In this document: in pieces, positions 1-4,719 of the stretch | Numbering within the stretch: the stretch's first letter is position 1 | How the letters are laid out: each line of letters begins with the position of its first letter | Source of the DNA: Hyphomicrobiales bacterium | GTDB taxonomy: Bacteria > Pseudomonadota > Alphaproteobacteria > Rhizobiales > Aestuariivirgaceae | Length of the DNA stretch: 6,254 nt | Assembly (NCBI GenBank): GCA_014380505.1 | Contig: JACMJT010000322.1 | Location: 1-6,254 of the forward strand | Direction: 5' to 3' | Position numbers and translations under genes: made by a program | The notes under the pieces: generated by a model | The model's input: only the letters and a program-made list of their open reading frames with translations | What the model was told of the DNA's origin: nothing | The model's database searches: none

Positions 1-119
1 AGCATTTGTCGGTGGCGCTTAAATCGTCCCGCGGCAATCTGAGACTCGCGGCGTCCAAGCACAATGGCGGTCTCGGCCGCAAGAGCTTGGTGCCGAAATA
101 CGTGGCCCAGATATTCTGA
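1..119 (+). CDS. 3' end of an unidentified protein (partial)
   Basis: A reading frame is open from base 3 (bases 1-2 finish a preceding codon) through 38 codons to a TGA at 117-119; the other two + frames hit stops at 20-22 and 40-42. Third codon positions are GC-rich as in the other genes here, and the stop falls just before a perfect hairpin, so I read this as the true C-terminus of a gene starting outside the window. The visible tail is basic (several Lys and Arg), has no cysteine, and ends in the residues KYVAQIF. No motif I recognise is present, so no function is assigned. It is convergent with the GNAT gene on the other strand. Confidence 0.55.
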   Translation, partial: HLSVALKSSRGNLRLAASKHNGGLGRKSLVPKYVAQIF

Positions 120-123
120 TCTA

Positions 124-165
124 GCGAAGGGCCGCAGCCGAGGATCATCGCCTGCGGCCCTTCGC
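124..165. terminator. Perfect 14-bp hairpin between convergent genes
   Basis: GCGAAGGGCCGCAG (124-137) is exactly complementary to 152-165, with a 14-base loop that can add three more pairs (139-141 with 148-150). It begins 4 bases after the + strand stop (117-119) and contains the last codons and stop (145-147) of the minus-strand GNAT frame. The position suits a shared bidirectional terminator. Neither strand has a T-tract after the stem, so it is not a classical intrinsic terminator; it may act as an RNA end-stabilising or Rho-assisted element. Confidence 0.55.
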
Positions 166-700
166 ATCCACCCACTTTGCGCGGTTCAGTTCCATGTGCA
201 TCACCGTCACCTCGCCGCCGATAGCTTTCGAGAACATCCGCTTTTCCGTCCTGGGTTGAAACTCCAATCCCTCCAAGATGCGCTTTGAGGCCTCGTTGCC
301 GATACGATAGCTGGCAACGAGACATTCGTGCCCGGCCGCCTCGAAGGCATGATCGGTCATTGCACGCGCAGCTTCACTCCCGAAACCCCGGCCCCACTCC
401 ATTTCCGCCAGCCAGTAACCAAGTTCCACGCTTTCGCCCATCTCATAGCTAATGCCGCCGCAGAGGCGGTCGGCGCCGTCTTTGCGCGTGATCGACAGGC
501 GTAGCGTGCCGGGCAAGCTTCCCTGTGACGGCCAGAAAATCTTCGGCATCAGCCCGGCTGTAAGGAAAGGGAATGCGCGCGGTGTTTTGCGAGACGTTGA
601 AATTGTTCAGCGCCGCGGTCAGCACATCGAGATCGTCGGCGCGCAATGGGCGAAGGACCAGGCGTTCGGTTGTAATCGTAATGGTCACGGAACTGCTCAA
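145..700 (-). pseudogene. GNAT N-acetyltransferase, RimJ/RimL type, frameshifted
   Basis: Two overlapping minus-strand frames together make one GNAT protein. The upstream frame (from TTG 700-698) has the family N-terminus, with TTERLVLRPL and FPYSRADAEDFL, then turns into Arg-rich nonsense ending at 449. The downstream frame (to TGA 147-145) carries the acetyl-CoA-binding motif WGRGFGSEAARA and the NEASKRILEGLEF segment. They meet at a CCC run at 521-523 (GGG on the coding strand). The span is 556 bases, one more than a multiple of three; removing one base gives about 184 residues, normal for the family. These enzymes transfer acetyl from acetyl-CoA to protein N-termini, amines or drugs; the substrate is unknown here. 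No good Shine-Dalgarno is visible at TTG 700 or GTG 688. An ATG at 549 in the downstream frame would give only a 134-residue fragment lacking the first strand and helices. A sequencing error is possible. Confidence 0.75.
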
Positions 701-732
701 AAAGAAAACGGAGAGGCGATTTTCCCTCTCCG
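697..732 (-). terminator. Intrinsic terminator of the rplU-rpmA operon
   Basis: Read on the minus strand, CGGAGAGG (732-725) pairs perfectly with CCTCTCCG (716-709) across an 8-base loop, followed by TTTTCTTTTT (708-699). An 8-bp GC-rich stem followed by a U-rich tract is the classical Rho-independent form. It lies 57 bases after the rpmA stop, so it ends the ribosomal protein transcript. The TTG start that fits the GNAT reading frame (700-698) sits in the U-tract. Confidence 0.85.
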
Positions 733-788
733 CTTTGAAACTTGCATTTACCGGCTTGGGGTCCAGCGGTTATGCTGGAAGTCCGCCA

Positions 789-1055
789 TTACTCCGCAGC
801 GGCTGGCGGAATGACCGACACGGTCTGCCGGTCGCCCTTGGTGGCGCGGAAGGTTACCGTTCCGGCGACGGTTGCGAAGATCGTGTGATCGCGGCCAAGG
901 CCCACGCCCGTTCCCGGATGCACAACGGTGCCGCGCTGGCGCACGATGATGTTGCCGGGAATGACGCTCTCGCCACCGAAATGCTTGACGCCAAGGCGGC
1001 GGCCCGCCGTATCGCGTCCGTTGCGGGTTGAACCGCCTGCTTTTTTATGAGCCAT
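789..1055 (-). CDS. rpmA: 50S ribosomal protein L27 (bL27)
   Basis: The 88-residue product is bL27, a large-subunit protein whose N-terminal tail reaches the peptidyl-transferase centre and helps position tRNA. It starts [15 protein letters not shown], the highly conserved family opening, with no Firmicute-type cleaved N-terminal extension. The family signature [14 protein letters not shown] lies at about 48-61, after the basic segment NIIVRQRGT (35-43). Length matches the usual 85-90 residues. The tail ends in an Ala-rich PPAAAE. The ATG at 1055-1053 is preceded by AAGGA (1070-1066), 10 bases upstream and inside the end of rplU. Only 6 bases separate it from the rplU stop, so the two are co-transcribed. 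The stop is TAA at 791-789, and a 6-bp hairpin (762-779) precedes the strong terminator. Confidence 0.98.
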   Translation of the reverse strand: MAHKKAGGSTRNGRDTAGRRLGVKHFGGESVIPGNIIVRQRGTVVHPGTGVGLGRDHTIFATVAGTVTFRATKGDRQTVSVIPPAAAE

Positions 1056-1061
1056 GGGGTG

Positions 1062-1535
1062 TTATTCCTTATCCTTGCCGGTGGTCTTGGGCGTCTTTGG
1101 CTTGGCAACTTTTTTCGGCTTTGCCTCGGCCTTGGCTTCCACTGGCGTTTCCTTGACGGGTGTTTCTTCCGGCTTGGCTTCGGCCTTGGGCTTTGCCGCG
1201 GCTTTCTTGGCCGGCTTGGCGCCGCCCAGCAGGATTTCCCGGATCGTCACCGATGTGAGATCTTGGCGGTGGCCATTTCTGCGCCGGTAATGCTTGCGGC
1301 GGCGTTTCTTGAAGATGATGATGTGGGGCCCGCGGTCGTGGGAGGCGATCTCGCCCACCACGGTTGCTCCGGCCACGAAAGGAGCACCAATATCGATGGA
1401 GCCGCCATTGGCGACCATCAGAACGTCGGTGAACTGCACCTGATCGCCAGCCTGGCCTTCAAGCTTCTCGATCTGGATTTTCTGGTCGGCCGCAACGCGA
1501 TATTGCTTGCCGCCAGTCTTGATGACTGCGTACAT
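1062..1535 (-). CDS. rplU: 50S ribosomal protein L21 (bL21) with C-terminal extension
   Basis: The first ~104 residues are bL21, a 23S rRNA-binding large-subunit protein: it opens MYAVIKTGGKQYRVA and carries the family signature FKKRRRKHYRRRNGHRQ at 75-91. Typical bL21 is about 103 residues; this one has 157. Residues 105-157 form a low-complexity tail of Ala, Lys, Pro and Glu with repeated AKP and AEAKP units, predicted to be disordered and basic. Similar tails are common on alphaproteobacterial bL21, so it is probably native rather than a fusion artefact. The start is ATG 1535-1533 with a Shine-Dalgarno AAGG (1548-1545) 9 bases upstream. It is the first gene of a two-gene operon with rpmA. 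The leader carries hairpins that could serve autoregulation. Confidence 0.97.
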   Translation of the reverse strand: MYAVIKTGGKQYRVAADQKIQIEKLEGQAGDQVQFTDVLMVANGGSIDIGAPFVAGATVVGEIASHDRGPHIIIFKKRRRKHYRRRNGHRQDLTSVTIREILLGGAKPAKKAAAKPKAEAKPEETPVKETPVEAKAEAKPKKVAKPKTPKTTGKDKE

Positions 1536-1558
1536 GAGTCTTCGCCTTTTCTTATCCC

Positions 1559-1598
1559 GCGCCCTTTGGCGCCGCTGAAAACTCGGTGGGTTCAGCGG
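1559..1598 (-). promoter_or_regulatory. Hairpins in the rplU 5' leader
   Basis: On the minus strand, CCGCTGAA (1598-1591) pairs perfectly with TTCAGCGG (1579-1572) around an 11-base loop, followed at once by a compact stem GCGCC-AAAG-GGCGC (1572-1559). These end about 10 bases before the rplU Shine-Dalgarno. Ribosomal protein leaders often carry structures bound by their own product or used for attenuation. That role here is inference from position only; no U-tract follows, so termination is unlikely. Confidence 0.35.
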
Positions 1599-1649
1599 AC
1601 TTTATTTGCCTGATTTAACAAGCGTTTCTCGAGTTGCCGGAGGCAGCGC

Positions 1650-1736
1650 ATGACCGCGCAGGGGGGAACCCCGGCGCGACGGCGGGGTTTTAGGGGCAAG
1701 AACCCAAGGTGTCAACGGCAACGGGTTACCGATTAG
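1650..1736 (+). CDS. Candidate small ORF of 28 codons, possible leader peptide
   Basis: ATG 1650-1652 is preceded by a strong Shine-Dalgarno GGAGG (1639-1643) at the ideal spacing of 6 bases and runs to TAG 1734-1736. The peptide would start MTAQGGTPARRRGF and is rich in Arg (7 of 28), with one Cys. Against it: the Arg codons are CGA, CGG and AGG with no CGC, unlike the neighbouring genes, and the reading frame lies across stable hairpins. I recognise no family. It could be a leader peptide for the gene at 1816, a small protein, or chance in GC-rich intergenic DNA. No certain promoter is visible upstream. Confidence 0.2.
   Translation: MTAQGGTPARRRGFRGKNPRCQRQRVTD
1667..1691 (+). terminator. 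Terminator-like hairpin with no obvious upstream gene
   Basis: AACCCCG (1667-1673) pairs perfectly with CGGGGTT (1683-1689) around a 9-base loop, and the stem runs into TTTT (1688-1691). This is an intrinsic-terminator shape on the + strand only; on the minus strand the stem is followed by C residues. An alternative hairpin (1655-1659 with 1674-1678, plus 1661-1664 with 1669-1672, GGAA loop) shares the CCCC, so the two exclude each other. No annotated + strand gene lies upstream, so it might end a short RNA or control read-through into the gene at 1816. Confidence 0.35.
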
Positions 1737-1750
1737 TTCCTGGTTCGGTC

Positions 1751-1779
1751 TTGACCCCTTAAGACTACTGCGAGACACT
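1751..1779 (+). promoter_or_regulatory. Possible promoter for the secreted ClpP-fold gene
   Basis: CTTGAC at 1750-1755 matches the alphaproteobacterial -35 core. Seventeen bases after TTGACC lies GACACT (1774-1779), a weak -10 matching three of six TATAAT positions. It would start transcription around 1786, about 30 bases before the GTG start. The -35 is good and the -10 poor, so this is tentative. The rest of 1740-1815 shows nothing else I can name. Confidence 0.25.
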
Positions 1780-1815
1780 GCTACACAATTCCTTTTCGGG
1801 TCAGGGTGTTCTCTC

Positions 1816-2706
1816 GTGGCTTTCGGTGGAATGTTGAAGGGGGTCGCGATAGGTCTGCTTCTGGCCGGTCTGGCCGTGACCTCCTCGGCCGCCACTAAGC
1901 CGCGGAAAAAGGTAACACCTTCCTTAGACCCGCCCATGACCGTCGTTGTGGTGCGGAGCAGTATTCCCTGTGAACCGGATTGCCCACAATGGATTGCGGC
2001 GGAGGGGCGCATCACCGCGCAAACCCCCGCTGTTTTCAAGAAAGCATTGAAGCTGGCCGGCAAAAAGCGGCTTCCTGTCATCGTCAATTCGCCCGGCGGC
2101 GATGTCGACGCGGCTCTCGCCATTGGCACCATGATCCGCGCCCGGAAACTGGATGTGGCCGTCGGCTGGACTGCCTTTACGGGCTGCGCCCCCGGGCAAA
2201 AGGACTGCAAACCGGCCGTCTATCGCGGCACGGTCTTCACCTATGGCTCCTATTGCGCGTCCGCCTGCCCGTTTATTCTGGCGGGGGGCCAGCAGCGGCT
2301 GCTGGGAGAGGGAGCCTTGATCGGGGTGCATCAGATCAGCACCACCATGATTCAGGACCGCTCGCTCTATCGCGAGAGATACGTCATGGTGAAAGGCAAG
2401 AGGAAGGTGCTCAGCCGGACGCTGGTCAGCCGCAAGCCCTCCAGAAGCTACGTCACCACCAAACTCGGCAAATCCCATCGGCGGAAACTTGTAGCCTACC
2501 TGAAAACCATGGGAGTGGGCGTGGATTTGATCGGGCTTTTCAACAAGGCGCCGCCCTCGTCCATATACGTGCTGGAGCCCGGCGAAGCCGCCTCGACAAA
2601 GCTTGTAACTGCATTCAGCCCCGCTGCAAACCTGGTCGGCAACCACCTGTGTTCAATCCCAACGCCCGCCGATAACTGCGTGAAGCTTGAACCAGCGAAG
2701 CCCTAA
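1816..2706 (+). CDS. Secreted ClpP/crotonase-fold protein of unknown function (COG3904-like)
   Basis: The 296-residue product has a signal peptide: a hydrophobic core at about 8-21 (GVAIGLLLAGLAV) with a cleavage site near SAA at 24-26. The mature part has ClpP/SppA-like marks: NSPGGDVDAALAIGTMIRA at 91-109 forms the oxyanion loop, Ser149 within YCASAC sits where the ClpP nucleophile lies, and His172 in GVHQ where the catalytic His lies. A later MGVGVDLI...SSIYVLEPGEA (232-258) resembles the tail of the COG3904 periplasmic family. An acid for a full triad is not certain. Eight cysteines (52, 56, 124, 131, 147, 151, 279, 288) fall as four close pairs, fitting disulfides in the periplasm. A periplasmic serine hydrolase or protease is an inference; substrate unknown. 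I kept GTG 1816 (AGGG 9 bases upstream); ATG 1831 is an alternative. Its TAA overlaps the stop of convergent mch. Confidence 0.85.
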   Translation: MAFGGMLKGVAIGLLLAGLAVTSSAATKPRKKVTPSLDPPMTVVVVRSSIPCEPDCPQWIAAEGRITAQTPAVFKKALKLAGKKRLPVIVNSPGGDVDAALAIGTMIRARKLDVAVGWTAFTGCAPGQKDCKPAVYRGTVFTYGSYCASACPFILAGGQQRLLGEGALIGVHQISTTMIQDRSLYRERYVMVKGKRKVLSRTLVSRKPSRSYVTTKLGKSHRRKLVAYLKTMGVGVDLIGLFNKAPPSSIYVLEPGEAASTKLVTAFSPAANLVGNHLCSIPTPADNCVKLEPAKP

Positions 2707-3749
2707 CGGGGCATCAATGCCCAGTAATCGAGTTCCAGAATAACGCCCGGCCGTTCGCCCGTTCCATCCTCCGCCGGATAGTCCGTACACGGCAGATCGC
2801 GCGTGGCCCGGGTCACGATGCGAAGCGCGCCAACGTCGCTGCGCCCCGGCAATTCCGCTTTCGCCACGATCTCCGACCAGGCAAACACCGTGGCCCCGGC
2901 AAACAACGGAGCCGCGTGCCGCCCGCCATTGATGGCCGCGACATGGAAGGCATTGCCGAGGCCGTTGAACGAGAGCGCCCGCGCCAGCGAGATCACATGC
3001 CCGCCATAGACGAGCCTGCGGCCGAAGCGGCCCTTGGCTTCGGAAAACTGGTTGAAATGCACCTTCGCCGTGTTCTGGTAGAGGCGCGTGGCCATCTGGT
3101 GTTCGGCCTCTTCGACCGTCATGCCGTCCACGTGATCGATCTTCTCGCCCACGGCATAATCGTCGAAGTGGTGCGGGGACCCGGCGAGATCGTCGTCCCA
3201 GCCGTTGAGATCGATGGGCGGGCAAGCCTTGCCCAGCGAAGCGGGATCAACCATCTCCGGCAAGTCGGGAACTATTGGCGTGGGCGCCGCCGCCTCGTTC
3301 TTCTTCCTCACCATGACCCAGCGCACGAAGGTGAGGACCGGTTCCTCGCGCTGGTTATAGCCGGTGGAGCGCACATAGACCGTGCCGGTTTTGCCGTTGG
3401 AATTTTCCTTGAGGCCGATCACTTCCGATACGGTGTTGAGCGTATCACCGGTGTAGACAGCCTTGAGGAAGCGGCAATCGGCGTAACCCAGATTGGCCAC
3501 CGCGTTGAGCGAAATATCCGCCACCGTCTTGCCGAAAACGGTGTGGAACACCAGAAGATCGTCGATCGGCGCCTGCTGGTAGCCGATGGCGCGGGCAAAG
3601 CTCTTGGCGCTCTGCACCGCGAAGCGCGATCCGTAGAGTGCGATGTAAAGCGACATGTCCGCCCGCCATACGGTGCGCGGCGTGGCGTGGCGGATGACTT
3701 GCCCCACCCGGAAGTCCTCGAAGAAATTACCGGGATTGTTTTTGCTCAT
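2703..3749 (-). CDS. mch: Mesaconyl-CoA hydratase (beta-methylmalyl-CoA dehydratase)
   Basis: The 348-residue product closely resembles Rhodobacter Mch as I remember it (about 343 residues). It reversibly hydrates mesaconyl-CoA to beta-methylmalyl-CoA in the ethylmalonyl-CoA pathway of acetyl-CoA assimilation, in the cytoplasm. It is a double hotdog MaoC-type protein: an N-terminal half (about 1-150) with NPGNFFEDF at 5-13, APIDDLLVFHTVFGKTVADI at 60-79 and VRWVMVRKK at 142-150, and a C-terminal half (about 195-348) with VGEKIDHVDGMTVEEAEH at 200-217, RLYQNTAKVHFN at 222-233 and YGGHVISLARALSFNGL at 248-264. A longer frame extends upstream to 3890, but it overlaps the previous gene; the ATG at 3749-3747 gives the family N-terminus and has GGAGG (3764-3760) 10 bases upstream. 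It overlaps the upstream gene by ATGA, implying translational coupling. The TAG stop overlaps the TAA of the convergent gene, leaving no room for a terminator between them. Confidence 0.95.
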   Translation of the reverse strand: MSKNNPGNFFEDFRVGQVIRHATPRTVWRADMSLYIALYGSRFAVQSAKSFARAIGYQQAPIDDLLVFHTVFGKTVADISLNAVANLGYADCRFLKAVYTGDTLNTVSEVIGLKENSNGKTGTVYVRSTGYNQREEPVLTFVRWVMVRKKNEAAAPTPIVPDLPEMVDPASLGKACPPIDLNGWDDDLAGSPHHFDDYAVGEKIDHVDGMTVEEAEHQMATRLYQNTAKVHFNQFSEAKGRFGRRLVYGGHVISLARALSFNGLGNAFHVAAINGGRHAAPLFAGATVFAWSEIVAKAELPGRSDVGALRIVTRATRDLPCTDYPAEDGTGERPGVILELDYWALMPR

Positions 3750-4612
3750 GATGCAATCGCCTCCGCGATGGAGACGACCCGCTCCGCCATGGCGAGGTGC
3801 AGCCGCTCCACCATCCTGCCCTCCACCGTTATGACGCCCTTGGCCGTATTCGCGGGCAACGCGAAGGCGCCGATCACCTTGCGCGCCCACGCCACCTCGT
3901 CCGGTGCGGGCGAGAACAGTTCATTGCAGACCGCGACCTGGGCTGGATGGATCAGCGTCTTGCCGTCCATGCCCAGCGTGCGGCCCTGTTCGCATTCAGC
4001 ACGAAAGCCCGTCTCGTCCCGGAAGTCGTTGTAGACGCCGTCGATCACATCGAGACCATAGGCGCGCGCCGCCAGCAATGTCATGGAAAGCCACGGCAGG
4101 ATGGCAAAGCGTCCACCCGCGGCCAAGGCGCGCGATTCCTTCTGGAGATCGTTGGTGCCGAGGACGAGGCAGGAGAGCCTCGCCACCTGATGCACGGAGG
4201 CTATCTCGCGCACATTGAAGATGGCCATGGGCGTTTCCATCATGGCCCACATGCGAGTGGTGTCGGCACCTCCCATCGCGCCATAAATCCGCGACGCGTT
4301 CACAATGTCGCCCGGCCGCGCCACCTTGGGAACCAGCACCGCATCGGGCGAGGCTTCCGCCGCCATCTTGAGATCGTCGACGCCCCAAGGCGTATCCAGG
4401 CCGTTGATGCGGATGATGAGTTCGCGCCGGCCATGGCCGCGAGACGCAACGGCGGCGGCAACCTTGGCGCGCGCTTCCGCCTTGGCATCGGGCGCTACCG
4501 AATCCTCGAGGTCGAGAATCAGCGCATCCGCGGCAATGGTTTTGGCCTTCTCCAGGGCGCGCTCATTGGCGCCCGGCATATAGAGCACGCTGCGGCGTGG
4601 GCGGATCGTCAT
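3746..4612 (-). CDS. CitE-like CoA ester lyase: malyl-CoA/beta-methylmalyl-CoA lyase or (S)-malyl-CoA thioesterase
   Basis: The 288-residue product is an HpcH/HpaI aldolase/citrate lyase beta family TIM barrel. Motifs: PRRSVLYMPGANERALEKA (5-23, CoA-binding N-terminus), DLEDSVAPDAKAEAR (34-48), IRINGLDTPWG (67-77), METPMAI with likely metal ligand Glu126, GTNDL with likely metal ligand Asp155, and GMDGKTLIHPAQV (214-226). Size and YMPGAN opening fit Rhodobacter Mcl2, the (S)-malyl-CoA thioesterase, better than the ~318-residue Mcl1 lyase, but this rests on memory. With mch downstream it may cleave beta-methylmalyl-CoA to glyoxylate and propionyl-CoA, or hydrolyse malyl-CoA to malate. The C-terminal GRMVERLH has Glu269 where related enzymes usually carry Asp. 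ATG 4612 is chosen for its AGAGGG (4624-4619) 6 bases upstream; a TTG at 4627 would add five residues but overlaps the upstream repeat. Confidence 0.9.
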   Translation of the reverse strand: MTIRPRRSVLYMPGANERALEKAKTIAADALILDLEDSVAPDAKAEARAKVAAAVASRGHGRRELIIRINGLDTPWGVDDLKMAAEASPDAVLVPKVARPGDIVNASRIYGAMGGADTTRMWAMMETPMAIFNVREIASVHQVARLSCLVLGTNDLQKESRALAAGGRFAILPWLSMTLLAARAYGLDVIDGVYNDFRDETGFRAECEQGRTLGMDGKTLIHPAQVAVCNELFSPAPDEVAWARKVIGAFALPANTAKGVITVEGRMVERLHLAMAERVVSIAEAIAS

Positions 4613-4624
4613 TAAATTCCCTCT

Positions 4625-4710
4625 CAATGCCCAAACCTAGCTTGTGCAGTGCAACATGTGAAGGGCGCTTTTGGGCGAGGCCTTGTGACGGGTGGGAGGC
4701 TTGGGCATTG
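4625..4710. repeat. Mirrored 13-bp inverted repeat in the divergent promoter region
   Basis: CAATGCCCAAACC (4625-4637) and GGCTTGGGCATTG (4698-4710) are inverted copies matching at 12 of 13 positions, the outer ten perfectly. They sit almost symmetrically in the 107-base gap between two divergent genes: 12 bases before the CitE-like ATG and 9 bases before the pyridoxal kinase ATG. Each gene therefore has the same sequence, in the same orientation, directly upstream of its start. Between them lies a near-palindromic TTGTGCAGTGCAA (4642-4654). A shared operator or promoter element is plausible; the binding factor is unknown. Confidence 0.5.
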
Positions 4711-4719
4711 TAGGCAAAC

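Noticed and set aside
1047..1613. Hydrophobic-looking + strand frame opposite rplU
   Set aside because: The Gly/Leu/Phe-rich N-terminus is the mirror of the Ala/Lys/Pro tail codons of bL21; the region is fully explained by rplU.
1599..1621. Promoter for rplU from TTGTTA (1621-1616) and TAAAGT (1604-1599) on the minus strand
   Set aside because: The spacing is only 11 bases, too short for a sigma-70 promoter; no better pair was found.
1633..1722. tRNA with a long variable arm (Ser/Leu/Sec type)
   Set aside because: The 7-bp closing stem and 90-base length fit, but neither strand shows a T-loop of the TTCRA type, a D-arm or an anticodon arm in the right places.
1602..2210. Minus-strand open frame of 202 codons across the divergent region and the secreted protein gene
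   Set aside because: Low-complexity product with no motif, overlapping a well-supported + strand gene in antisense.
3750..3890. N-terminal extension of mch by 47 codons
   Set aside because: The extension overlaps the CitE-like gene, has no homology to the hotdog N-terminus, and the ATG at 3749 has a good Shine-Dalgarno.
2916..4034. Long open frame (372 codons) on the + strand, antisense to mch and the CitE-like gene
   Set aside because: It lies opposite two clear enzymes, has His/Arg-rich content and no family motif; GC-rich codon use on the other strand explains it.
4683..4711. Sigma-70-like promoter TTGTGA, 17 bases, CATTGT for the pyridoxal kinase
   Set aside because: Match is weak (4 of 6 and 3 of 6), and transcription would begin within a few bases of the start codon, removing its ribosome binding site.
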